Below are positions 10,526 through 22,372 of a stretch of 64,000 bases of DNA, piece by piece; the first letter of the stretch is position 1, and each line of letters begins with the position of its first letter. Both the position numbers and the translations under genes were made by a program. The notes below the pieces were generated by a model. It saw only the letters and a list, made by a program, of their open reading frames with translations, had not been told where the DNA came from and did not search any database. This DNA is from Trichoplax adhaerens (taxonomy: Eukaryota; Placozoa; Uniplacotomia; Trichoplacea; Trichoplacidae): assembly GCF_000150275.1 (NCBI RefSeq), contig NW_002060957.1, positions 248,001 through 312,000 on the forward strand, written 5' to 3'.

Positions 10526-13500
10526 ATTCGCTATAGTTATTAAGCAGCCGAGTCTAAATTAAAGGCGTAACGAATGACAAATTTCCTGCTATCTAAAAAA
10601 TGCAAAGGTGATTTTAATTAGGCTAGCAAGGTAATAAAGTGATTGCTGTAATGATATAAAAAAAGAGACTGTCACAATACAAGGTGGTTATTACGCTTTC
10701 ATAAATATAACCATAGCAAAGCTAGTGAAGATTAACCGGAATCAGTACAGTACTGTAATGCAAGATTACGCAGTTTGATGTAATGGTTATGGTTAATAGT
10801 GATGGAATAAAAGTGACATTTCGTTTTTGGTACTGTATCAATATGTTCAGGTATTAATCGAGTCGGTATCTTCTATCTCTTTTATTACCAATTGACCATT
10901 TATCGTGAATAATCTGTGCGATTTTTTTTTGCTTTAGTCGTTTGTTTTAAAAGTGTTCCACTCACTGTGATGTGGTTGAGTCTTGTTGCTATCAAGTCGA
11001 TGTAATTAATTTTTAATGAACTGTGAATGCATAACAAGAAAATAGTGGTAACACATAGCGATTACAGAATAAGAGTGAGTCAAAAGTAATTCTCAAAATT
11101 GCTATTTTATCCTTCCAGTTCGTTTATAAATAAAAAATGATTGTTAAGCGTTGGAGAGTTGATCTTAAAACTGATCATAAAAAATAGACTCGTAAAGTGT
11201 GAAGAGTCGAGAAAATTCCAACATATAAAAAGTATTACTACATGGCAATATCGATACTGACCATTTCCTACTGAGGAATCAGTGAGGTCTCCCGCCTGTC
11301 GCAACTAAGAGTGGATAAACCTCAATTTGAGTTTTTATTAACGTTGGGATATTTGAATCAATGCACTATCAATATAGTTTATAGGCAGGCCTACGGGTTA
11401 AAGTGGTGCCAAATTTGTAATTTTCTATGCGGATAAACTAGAAAGCAAGCCTATTTTTGGTGGATACAGAGTAGAGTATTGTACAAGTAGCGTTGAATGT
11501 GGTCTAACGGTTGTTAAAAGGTCGTTGAAGGAATAAGAATAGTATGGTCCAGTCGATTAGCGGCTAGAGTAGCAGGTACAGATTGGTCAAAAATACGCGT
11601 GATTGGATCATGTTTAAACAATATCTAAATTAGAATGAGTAAGGCCTACTTGATAGCTATAGTAGTAATTGGGTCTCTTTTCCTTTATCGTCTAGCTAGC
11701 ATTGGATTTTCTCCTATTTTTGAACCCTTACGGAGTGTACAGTATATATATATATATAGGCACGCATTTACTCATTAGGAGATTAAAGGGCGATTGCTAA
11801 ATGATAATATTGAACTACTGTACCGTGCCAGGTTGGTCTTTGCTGGATAGCGGGATAGGGTTTTAGCTTTGAATTTGTAGCAGGTAGCTGAGCGGTTCTC
11901 GTTGAGCACCTTGCATATCTACAAATTACCCTTCCAACATACTACATTAGGGGGGGGGGGGGTTCAATCAACAAGCGGATTTGTTCTTGGAGCAGTGGTA
12001 TCCTTCTATTCAAAATGCCATAAAAGTCAACCAAGTACAGTAAGCAGTTGATATCGTATAGTACAGTAGATTGGATTCGATTAATTGATTAATATGTCAT
12101 GTATATCATGCACTTGGAAGCATCACTTTGTGGGCGATCGACAGAATGGAGTGATGGTGATAATGCAATCATGGCCCTACCACAAGAATCAAGAGTCAAG
12201 AGTTGACCATTCTAGGGTATACTTGTGAAATGCTCATTTATTGATCCCATTTCAACAGCTAGTAGGTGATGAATAATATGACATTGGATTCGATTCAAGA
12301 TCTGATTGGAATGATTGAAGGTACAGTAGGACTGAATTTGGACTTGGAGGTAGTGTACAACTTTGCGGATGCTGGACATTGCACACTGTTACTATGATGG
12401 TATTTCATTGATAGGCCGATCAAGGCATGATTAAGGGTACAAGAGTGAAGAGTTGATTATTCCAAGGCAGACTTGTGAAATGTTCCGTTATTCTTCCTAT
12501 CTAAAGAGTGGAAAGTGGCAATCAACTTTAGGCAGTACTGCAGACACGATGGCACAATTGTCGTCGCCATGATGATAACAGAAAGAATTTTCTACCCGTC
12601 GAGTAGGTCAATAAAATGGTTGGAATTTTTTAGGCTTGTGTTGGAAAGAAGCTTGACTGAAAATGAGGAGGAATGGGAATAAGCACCCAATAGTATTAAG
12701 GAAGAATACGATAGGATGTACTTTGTGCATGCATCAATACTGTGGATGGAATCATGTCGTGTCCTTTTTGAAAATGGAATAGAAACAAATTTGGCACGTT
12801 TTGAAATGGCAATGTGAAACGCTTACGATCAGTTTTCTCTAGTCAATCGATTGTCATGTGCTTCTCCTGATACTCAACATAGTCAGTACAAGTATTGTAT
12901 CTTGTTGTGGAGGCTATTTGAAAGTGGTTGTGTACGATGGTGTAGACAAGATGAATGGATGATTATTTGGCTCATTTCATCGTCGTATTGGCTATCTGGT
13001 TGAATACAGGATCCACGGCAAAACATGAATGCAATCACCAGGGGTAATTTGCTTGTAAAAGCAAGCAATCAGATCAAAGTGTCCCGTCATGATACTGTCC
13101 TTGTATTTCTATTTGGTATTGGATGATAAACATGATGATAAGAAATTTTCACTTTCAAGATGAAAATGACCAAGTAGCGATCAACAACGATTGCAGTGTG
13201 CCATGGCGCTGGTATATCGATCCTTTCATGCTATGACTCCCTAAGCAATAGACAAACAAGATGATGATGATGATCCACTTACCATTTCATGAGGATTTCA
13301 ATGGATGGAAATTGCCTTCAGCTTGACTACAATAGCAGCTTGAAAATGACTACAATAATACTGTATAGCGTCTTCTTCTCGTCTTGCTACCAGATCGATG
13401 ATTGCATCCAACAGCCTCCAATCTGCTGTCTTTACAACAATCTGCCAGTTTACTACAATGATAGCGGCAAGTTGCAAGCCAATGCAATCCAATCCAATCC

Positions 13501-13600
13501 GTTGATAGTCGCGATTCTCCACTTTACCATGCCTCCAATCGACTAAAGTCGAAATCGATTTTCAATTGAGCAGATTGCGCCGCCAACAATAGACCGATGA
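10526..13600. other. No supported gene; simple and diverged repeats
   Basis: Only short, unconvincing reading frames. Contents: a (TA)n tract near 11742-11758, a 13-base poly-G run at 11950-11962, and a diverged direct repeat (12191-12248 and 12441-12498, offset about 250 bp) sharing CTTGTGAAATG and an AAGAGT(C/G)AAGAGTTGA core. Possibly decayed mobile DNA; not identifiable by eye. Confidence 0.6.
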
Positions 13601-13669
13601 TCAATGACGATTCAACCGACGTCAAGCCACGACAGTACTGGACGTTTCACCCTACCGTCCATCACACTG

Positions 13670-14480
13670 ACTGCAGCCCACTCTCTTCAGTATCAACTGG
13701 CGTTGGCCTTGCGTACGTCACTGTCCATGTCGTTGTGTACAGTACTGTATTGAGCGGCAGTGGGAAGCAGGACGGAAGGTAGGACAGACGACTGTATCCA
13801 TCTTCAGTATCAACTAGCGTTGGATTGCGTACGTCCATGTCACTGCTGGTAAACAGGACGGAAGGTAGGACAGACGACTGTATCCATCTTTAGTATCAAT
13901 TAGCGTTGGCCTTGCGTACGTCCATGTTGTTGCGTACTGAGCGGCACTGGTGGGAAGCAGGGCGGAAGGTAGGACAGACGACTGTGTCCATCTTTAGTAT
14001 CAATTAGCATTGGCCTTGCGTACGTCTATGTTGTTGTATACTGAGCGGCACTGGTGGGAAGCAGGACGGAAGGTATGACAGACGACTGTATCAACAACTA
14101 CAGTACTGTACAGTATTTCCATCTTTAGTATCCACTAGCGTTGGATTGCCTCCGTCCATGTTGTTGTTGTGTACTGAGCGGCACTGGTGGGAAGCAGGAC
14201 GGAAGGTAGGACAGACGACTGTGTCCATCTTTAGTATCAATTAGCGTTGGCCTTGCGTACAGTACGTCCATGTTGTTGCGTACTGAGCGGCACTAGTGGG
14301 AAGCAGGACGGAAGGTATGACAGACGACTGTATCAACAACTACAGTATTTCCATCTTTAGTATCCACTAGCGTTGGATTGCCTCCGTCCATGTTGTTGTT
14401 GTGTACTGAGCGGCACTGGTGGGAAGCAGGACAGAAGGTATGACAGACGACTGATACGGTGATACTGTACCTCAACAGTT
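13670..14480. repeat. Tandem array, roughly 85-130 bp unit, seven copies
   Basis: Each unit runs AGTATCAA(C/T)TAGCGTTGG, then TTGCGTACGTCCATG, then TGAGCGGCACTGGTGGGAAG, then CAGGACGGAAGGTAGGACAG. Copies of the first motif begin near 13690, 13805, 13892, 13995, 14127, 14231 and 14358. A degenerate eighth copy lies near 14688-14760, beyond a palindrome block. The last four alternate between two subtypes, giving a higher-order unit of about 231-236 bp. Reading frames across the array are repeat artefacts. Confidence 0.9.
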
Positions 14481-15030
14481 TCTAGTGTACAGTACTGTAC
14501 AGTACAATGCAGTACTGTACACTCTACACTGTACAGTAAAGTGAACTTCAATGGACAGTATTGTGTATAGGATCAATGGAATCCATTCCAGCGGCTGCGC
14601 GAATGAAAGGGTTATCAACAAAACCAAACTCCACTGCTACAGTACAAGCTCTCCAGTGTAACATACTGTACAGTGTACAGTACTGTAGTCAACTAGCCTT
14701 GGCCTTGTGTGCGTCGATGTTGTTGTGTATTGAGCGGCACTCTTGGCAAGCAGGACAGAAAACTGCCAGGATGACACAGGACAATGCGTGCGGCAGACCA
14801 TCTACAGTACTGTAGCTTTTTCCCTAGCCATGGCGTTCGTCCTGTACAGTCTTCGACGGACAGAAGAAGGATGATTCCAATTGGTGCTAGTTTGACTAAT
14901 ACCCTCAACAGTTTCTGCTGTACAGTACTGTACACTGTACACTGTACACTGTGAACTGAAAAGAACCAAATTCCACTGCTACAGTACAAACTCTCCAGTC
15001 TAACATCATCAACTACAGTACAGTACTGTA
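14460..15030. repeat. Palindrome-rich island of TACAGTACTGTA type
   Basis: Dense overlapping copies of the self-complementary core ACAGTACTGT and variants (ACAGTGTACAGTACTGTA, ACACTGTACACTGTACA) around 14485-14540, 14640-14690, 14800-14815, 14920-14950 and 15015-15030. No conserved coding content; short frames here are incidental. Similar clusters recur at 28.0-29.5 and 39.8 kb. Confidence 0.85.
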
Positions 15031-16017
15031 GCCGATCAAAACAACAACAACATCATAAATAAGTACGGCACGATTGCGGCTATCTTCTGGTCGAAGAAAT
15101 CAGAATGGAATATTACTGTACATGATGGATAGTAGACAACCTTTTCCAGCACCACTCTGCTGTACTAAGTGGAATGGTCTCGGTTACTCCATCAATGACA
15201 TGCCACACGAGTGTAGCTTTTAATATTAGACTAGTTGTAACATTCATCAAGGTGAAGAGAGAAGAAGCGCCTAGAGTGACCTTGACAATGGCTTCCACAT
15301 GAAGACTTCAACAAGTCGAGATATTTTGCTTATCCTACAGTAGGATACAGAGGACTCACTTCAATTTGTCTCACCGGATAGTATCTTAATATCTCAAGAA
15401 TAGCGCATTAGTAATACGCCAGCTGCAGTAGGACACGGTAACAATTCCTACACATGTTAATGATAACACTGGCTCGTAAGACGATGCAGCAGCACTCTAG
15501 CAGATACGATAGCTAAGCCGTCTGCTGGACTGTGCCAGCAGCATTATTCTTGAAATGCTTGGCTAACGCACAGTATAGTAGGTGTTTCCAATCGAAGTGA
15601 ATTCCTTAGCTTTTTTACCAATGGCTTAACTATTCCACCATTTGACTCGCCATCCCGGCAATCGACTTACACATACAGTAGTATCAACTATGGACTACAG
15701 CCATACAGCGTAAAACTAACCTACTTGAGCGATAACCTACCAACTATTGCTGGATTACATCACACTGGACTGATGAAAGTCAGCAAGAGATAATTTTATA
15801 CTCATCAATGGACACCGGTTCAAGCATTGTAGTGATTTCAGCTCACTACAGTAATTTTACTACAAACATACATATAGTATTGGTGTGATTCCATTTCTTA
15901 AATTGAAACACGACACATCAGTAACTGATTGATTGAATGTCGTGTTGAATTCTGATATTCTTTCATTGCTGTTTTTATTATATCAATTTTCCCCCTATAG
16001 TATATTGAAGGTACTAC

Positions 16018-16790
16018 TACAGTACTGTATGTTTATTAGCATTTCAAACATTTGGATGGCAAAGCACATAGGAATTGTTACCATGTACTTTGACTGTTCT
16101 TGCATGGATAGCAGCTACCTATTGCTATAACGTATAGCATTGTTACTGTACTGTAACTTTATTAGCATTTCAAACATTTGGATGGCAAAGCACATAGGAA
16201 TTATTACCATGTACTTTGACTGTTTTTGCATGGATAGCAGCTACCTATTGCTATAACGTATAGCATTGTTACTGTACTGTAACTTTATTAGCATTTCAAA
16301 CATTTGGATGGCAAAGCACATAGGAATTATTACCATGTACTTTGACTGTTTTTGCATGGATAGCAGCTACCTATTGCTATAACGTATAGCATTGTTACTG
16401 TACTGTAACTTTATTAGCATTTCAAACATTTGGATGGCAAAACACATAGGAATTATTACCATGTACTTTGACTGTTTTTGCATGGATAGCAGCTACCTAT
16501 TGCTATAACGTATGGCATTGTTAGGGTTCTGTACTATATGTTTATTAGCATTTCATTTGGATGGCAAAGCACATAGGAATTATTACCATGTACTTTGACT
16601 GTTTTTGCATGGATAACTAACTATTGCTATAACGTATAGCATTGTTAGGGTTAGGGTTCTGTACTATATGTTTATTAGCATTTCAAACATTTGGATGGCA
16701 AAACACATAGGAATTATTACCATGTACTTTGACTGTTCTTGCATGGATAACTAACTGTTGCTATAACGTATAGCATTGCTACGTTAGTTT
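16018..16790. repeat. Tandem array, 126-131 bp unit, six copies
   Basis: The marker TTTATTAGCATTTCA starts at 16032, 16158, 16284, 16410, 16541 and 16671. The first three spacings are exactly 126 bp with near-identical sequence; the last two are 131 and 130 bp. Copies 1-4 are separated by palindromic TTACTGTACTGTAA. The junctions before copies 5 and 6 instead contain TTAGGG, twice in tandem before copy 6 (GTTAGGGTTAGGGTTC, 16643-16658). No coding signal. The stretch 15031-16017 before the array and 16791-17826 after it show no supported gene. Confidence 0.93.
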
Positions 16791-17826
16791 CTGCAATATT
16801 TCCCTCTTTTCTACGCCTGAAAACGAAATAAAACATGCTGTACTCTACTTCGATACTGGATAGTGTATCAAGATTCGAGTACTGCACTGAGAGGGATGAT
16901 GAGGTTGTCATCCTCAATCAACTACTACTCAGATGAAGACTGGCCAACATACTCAAAAAGAAAGAGTCATATAGTAAAGAGAAAGTAATACAGTTTATTT
17001 GGCTGATAGGCACAATATGACAGATACATCAATGAATAAACTTATTTTCTACAAGAAGAAAAAGATTAGCTACAAGGATCGATTAGCGTCGTTGAATAAT
17101 GAAATGTTGTATCATGCCAACGGTTTAAAAATCATCTTACTTTTATGCAACTTTATAGGCTTATCATATAGCGGCTGCAATTGAAAAAAAAAATCCTCAT
17201 ATATATTTAAATTAATTAATGCACGTATTCACATTACTTCGTGTCATAGTTCAATAACCCATCGAACCTTGAACATAGCTAGGTTGAAATACTACATAAT
17301 GATCTTATACAATACCAATAGTGATTTCCCCTTGAGGGATCAGATATTAAACTTTTCAAAGTCTAATTATGATCAACTGGAGGAGTAGGGAAGCAAATAA
17401 ATGGCAACATCATGTTTGTATTGAATAATAAAAATAAAGTTTGCATTATTTTAATCTTATTTTTTGGCTTTAAACTACAGTACTGAATCCTCTACTCGTA
17501 TAGAGAAAGATAAAATTTCTTAAATTTCTTTTACTATCAATCAATCAATGAGAAAAAAATTTTTAAATTAGGAGAGGAATGGCTTTAAAATTTTGCATCT
17601 TGATAAAAATTACTGTAAAACAGATCTAATGCTAACAGTGAGATATTATATAACTCAGTTAGCAATCGTAATCTCTGGAGCGAATAATGCCTTCAGGAAT
17701 TACAAAATAAAACAAAACCAAAAAAAACCGATGCTATGATACAGATAATAAACTGTAAGCACTTGTCGATCAACATGCATAATTAATCAATAGTCAATTT
17801 GAAGCGAAGATTCAAGTTATAATCAT

Positions 17827-20418
17827 TCAATTATCAATCTTGCATTTTTGAAAGCCTTCTATTTGCATTAGAGATTCCAATGTGATGTGCTCCACTTTAT
17901 CAACCACGCTAAATTTGGAGATTAAATTTAACATCTGCTCTTCTAAGTAAGGAAGTTGATATTGCAAAAGTTGACTTGTTTTCACATGCTTTCGAAATTG
18001 ATCTGTATGGCCGACTGCCATAATTAAATGCTTATTTTTATCAATATCAACGTTGTCTTGATAATTTTCAACACTAATGACACCTGTCAGGTAGGTCAAG
18101 ATTCGGGATAAGACAATATCTTCAGGATATGTTAAGTCTTCTGACGTATGACCAACTTTAGCAGATACAGTTTTTAGTATGTAGTCTTGTATGGCATATT
18201 GAATTATTCGATGAGTGTCATAACATTCACCTGAATCATCCGATATATGTAAGATATTGTAATCAATCAGTGCTAAAATTCCTTCATCGAAATCGCTCTT
18301 TGTAATATTAGGATCTTGCTGTTGGCAAAACTCATACAGAAAAGAATCTGCAATATTATCAGCCGCAATATAGCCAATTAAAATCATAATATGCTCAACA
18401 ATAGGGTGTTGCTCTAACAACTGTGACAAAGTTAATGTCCACGTAGTGATATGTGTCAAAGGCTCACTTAACTTGACTTGTCCAGTTGAAGTTTCAATGT
18501 ATTTTCGATAGTATGATGGGCCAAATTTTCCCTTCCAAAGGTTTTGTTCTTCATTTTTCAATTTGCTTAGATAACCTGTGAGTTTAAGACCGGTCCGTCG
18601 GATACATGCGGCTACTTGCGCTAACGCTAGAGGCAAATCACCAACCAATTCGGATATTGCATTCGCTGCTTCTTTGTCATCTGATTTAGTACGCTGTAAT
18701 AAATAAGCGGTAGATTCTTCACGGTTAAAGACCTCCACTTCAACGTAGTCGATATCATCAGTCCATTCTCTATGCCTTGATGTAATTACAACATGGCCAT
18801 TACCTGTTTTTTTAGGTAAGTATCGTTGCACCTTGTCTTTACTATCGGCATTATCGTAGATAAGTAAGTAGCGGCAATAACTGACTATAAATTCCATGGT
18901 TGCAGTAACAAGTTTTTCAATGATTCCTCCTTTGTCATTGTAGGATTCAGACGCAACTGTGATCATTTTTCCATCGTCAGAGGTTTTAAAGATTTCTGGA
19001 TGCTGCTTTGAATATTCATTGAACCAATATCGAACCCTTGCGATTTTTTCATATCTAATCGGATCGATATTCTTTCCTTTGTCGACAATGTCTTTTGCAA
19101 GTATGACCATGCCATATTGCAATGATATTTCAGTTTCAGCATGAAACCATCGAATTAAATCATAATTTTCTTGATATTGTTGAGCGTAGAGTATAGCTAC
19201 AGATGATTTTCCAACGCCACCCATTCCAATGGTTGATGCCTGAGTGATTTGGCATTGATGCTTACGCTTAAGATTTTCGTGTAATTCATGAATGTAGTGG
19301 TCGCGCGGTAATAAATCTTCGCATATTGGTAAATTAGTAATAACAGGGAGTAGCGATTGAGATGAATTTATTTCAAATTTTGACAGTTGGATGTTTTCAA
19401 TTTCTTCAGCTGATAGCAATTTTTCTAATTTTATCGGCACATTTTCTCTTAAAAATGGCTTAATTTGTTTCCTATAATGGTGCAACAAGTAACCGATATA
19501 AGGATAATCGCAATCAGCAGCTCGACATATATCTAATTTAATCTTTTCTTGTACAGTCAAAGGTAGCTCTGGGGATTGTAGGAGGCTTATAGTGTCATTT
19601 AACCATTTTTGAATAATAATGTTGGATTGAAGACTTGATGTTTTCAGCATATTGTCAGATTCCGAAAATTTCTCCCAGAAATAACTGAAAGCTCGAATTA
19701 TGGTTGCAGAGCCACTATCGTTGTTGACTTCTAATCCACAATAAGCAATTTGTCGCTGATAATCGCTACATTGATTACAGCAAGCTATCTGACACATAAT
19801 GTCCATACCAATATAATAGATTTTATAAGATTGATGGTTCCAAAGGATAGTGTTTAGCTCACTCGCTAGCATTTCTAATGGTTTACAACCAACTTTAAGC
19901 CCTTCTTGTACAATTTTAAAGGCCTTATGATATAAGTCGCGAATATTAAATGGATTGTTATCGCCAGCTTTACTATCGATAGCATCTTGTATCAAATGGT
20001 AAATAATATCAAGCTCAGCAAAGATTAAATATGGCGAAGCATCGACTGTACAAGAATAATTAGGCTTAACTAAATGTTTGAAAAATTTATGAATTGTATC
20101 AATTAGGGTATTAACAGCGTTCATAATATTCTTAGTATCTCCCTGATCGGTATTAAGATTATGGCGATTAGTGGAAAAAACAGCAATCTCACGAGCAAAG
20201 CGAACCAATCGATATAGAACATTCGTACTTAATAGCTGACTTTGACTTTCAGCGATTTGAATCGCTTTCGAGATAATTAAAAGAGGAGTCGCTACATCTT
20301 CAATAGTAGATTTGGAATGGATTAAATGAATGAGCTCGTTTGCTTCATCCAATTGCTTATTCACAAGATGGCATTGAATGTCATCCAACAGCGTTAAGAA
20401 ATTGAACGGTTTCGCCAT
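17827..20418 (-). CDS. NB-ARC/STAND ATPase, intronless, 863 residues
   Basis: One uninterrupted frame. Residues 1-380 are a helical region with no domain I recognise. The NTPase follows. Walker A is STIGMGGVGKSSVAILYAQQ (about 395-414), Walker B is YLLIYDNAD (about 512-521), the sensor-like strand is GHVVITSRHREW (about 538), and the GxP motif is GDLPLALAQVA (about 593). In the helical tail YDTHRIIQYAIQ (about 733) corresponds to the MHD-like 'hRliQ' position of NB-ARC ATPases. Residues 760-863 are helical and lack clear TPR, WD40 or LRR repeats. This is a STAND switch ATPase of the APAF1/plant-NLR class; such proteins typically oligomerise in programmed death or immune signalling, but ligand and effector here are unknown. 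The single exon contrasts with its intron-rich neighbours and could mean retrocopying, transfer or a young expanded family. The start ATG is the first in frame and is followed by regular coding sequence. Confidence 0.93.
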   Translation of the reverse strand: MAKPFNFLTLLDDIQCHLVNKQLDEANELIHLIHSKSTIEDVATPLLIISKAIQIAESQSQLLSTNVLYRLVRFAREIAVFSTNRHNLNTDQGDTKNIMNAVNTLIDTIHKFFKHLVKPNYSCTVDASPYLIFAELDIIYHLIQDAIDSKAGDNNPFNIRDLYHKAFKIVQEGLKVGCKPLEMLASELNTILWNHQSYKIYYIGMDIMCQIACCNQCSDYQRQIAYCGLEVNNDSGSATIIRAFSYFWEKFSESDNMLKTSSLQSNIIIQKWLNDTISLLQSPELPLTVQEKIKLDICRAADCDYPYIGYLLHHYRKQIKPFLRENVPIKLEKLLSAEEIENIQLSKFEINSSQSLLPVITNLPICEDLLPRDHYIHELHENLKRKHQCQITQASTIGMGGVGKSSVAILYAQQYQENYDLIRWFHAETEISLQYGMVILAKDIVDKGKNIDPIRYEKIARVRYWFNEYSKQHPEIFKTSDDGKMITVASESYNDKGGIIEKLVTATMEFIVSYCRYLLIYDNADSKDKVQRYLPKKTGNGHVVITSRHREWTDDIDYVEVEVFNREESTAYLLQRTKSDDKEAANAISELVGDLPLALAQVAACIRRTGLKLTGYLSKLKNEEQNLWKGKFGPSYYRKYIETSTGQVKLSEPLTHITTWTLTLSQLLEQHPIVEHIMILIGYIAADNIADSFLYEFCQQQDPNITKSDFDEGILALIDYNILHISDDSGECYDTHRIIQYAIQDYILKTVSAKVGHTSEDLTYPEDIVLSRILTYLTGVISVENYQDNVDIDKNKHLIMAVGHTDQFRKHVKTSQLLQYQLPYLEEQMLNLISKFSVVDKVEHITLESLMQIEGFQKCKIDN

Positions 20419-22372
20419 GATTAAATCGCAATAAAAATACCGTTAATGAACTTCCAAGTTGCTACGTTACCGTAAGTTCTTGCCAGTCATAAGGGTTATG
20501 ATGAAGGCAGTGAGTACCATACCGTTAGATGGTGAGGATTATTATATAGTGTAATGTATGACACAGGCAGTCTATTTTGCGCATATAACTTATTTGACTA
20601 TATTACTGTGCGCATACGATTCTAGGCGTATTTCCACATATACCCGTAGTAATAATATAACATTGAAAGCTATTACAGGGAACTTACTACGCATAAATTA
20701 TATATTTGCTATAAGCTATTGGTCCAATATGATTAATAATTTCATTCGCGGCTAATATAGAATTGCATCAAAGTTCAGTAGTGGCAGTGCGCAACATACA
20801 CTACTGTATCCAAGTGTACTTATAATTATGTCATGACAAACGCTATACGATGGACAACACTAGAGGCATTATGCTGCATACACTATCTAGAAAATAACGC
20901 ATCGGTAGCTTTCCTTCGCCGACCGTAGCATATCTGCCTCAAAGCTTGCTATTAATTATTAGATCTACCTTTCTAATGAATATTGGGTAAATAAAAATGA
21001 GTATAAGGAAAAGATTCGTGGTTTTCCTTAATGGATTAATAAAAGAAATAATTCTAATATTCTCAATGACAATAAGTCCATAACATTTCATACCTTGTCA
21101 TAACTTTTTACTGACTAAATTCAAAGTCTTCATTTAATGTAGAATCCAAAAACTGTACTTACTTACTTGTTACAGAAATACATCACCAAATCATAATCAC
21201 TTAGTACAGTATAATGGCCATAGAAGGTCTTTTTCCTCACTAACATAATGCCCTATCATGCGCCTTTCCACTAGACTAGTGTAGAAAGGCGTATGTCTTA
21301 CACCATAACTATATAATATATATCTCAGGAATCTCATTAATGTGCAAACATGAACAAGGATAGGCAATCCTGATAATTACAATTGGAGTCGAATGTAATT
21401 AAATTTTATTAACTGCTAATAGAAGCTTAACCATTAAGTTCATAGCTACTATTATAGCAAGAAAATTAAAGTCAAATGTTAATTATTTTATGTAGAATTT
21501 ATTCTTTTATTTTACTGTTTATGCTTGTATGCACAATCTAAAAGAAGGTACATTGCCGCGTTAGTAAGGTTTTTAAAGCAGCAGTTATAGCATTTGTACA
21601 AATGTATACTCGGTTTAAGAATATTTGATATAAACTTTTGTATAAACCTTACAATAAAAATGCAATTCGTAAACATTATCATTTACTTATTTGCGCCATA
21701 CTTACATTACAGTTTTGTTATACTGTAAGATAACAGAGAATTACTAATGGCAATGGCAAGACTAGAGATACTGTTTTACTCCTCCCAGTTAAGAACTAAT
21801 ATGATTATATGATACCGTAATGGAGGAGATTGGCCACGAATATAAGAAGTATACATTATCGCCAATTAGTAAGCGAAAAATTAAAAGCCATTTAAAAGAC
21901 AGTCGAAAATTTTAAAATAGTTTATAGCAAGATTTATTTACTACAGAAAATTCAGAAACAATTTTATAAAATGTTAAAGAATTTCAATTCTGAACATTTG
22001 TGGGTATGTTAGATTGGTTATGGGTGACGATATTGCCCTAACTTGAATAGGTCCTAATCTGTCCACTTCATACACAGTTAATTGCACACCGATTAAAAAC
22101 AATAAAGATGCAAAATTCAATGAAAATGCTTATTCTCAAGTTAATGGTTAGATACAGAATACAGTATTGTATCGTATGTTTGAACTCAACACCCATGTTA
22201 TGAACATGGCTATCAAGACAACTTACTTGGACAACATTTGATAAAGGGGATCGTGAGGCTTCAAATTGGTCTGTAAGGATGGTACATAATAATATTATGT
22301 TAAGAAGTTGCTAATGAATGGTTAGTTAACATTCAGGTTAGTAGCCAATTAGTAAGGAAATATTAACAAATT
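20419..22372. other. Intergenic, no gene seen
   Basis: AT-rich sequence between the 5' end of the STAND gene and the 3' end of MAU2. Short frames only. A small inverted repeat, CGCCTTTCCACTAG / CTAGTGTAGAAAGGCG, lies at 21260-21290. Confidence 0.6.

Noticed and set aside
11950-11962. Poly-G run considered as a G-quadruplex
   Set aside because: A single uninterrupted 13-base run without three further G-tracts nearby; possibly a sequencing homopolymer.
14293-14989. Overlapping open frames on both strands rich in Tyr, Cys, Val, Ser
   Set aside because: They translate the tandem units and ACAGTACTGT palindromes; the same pseudo-peptides recur in several frames.
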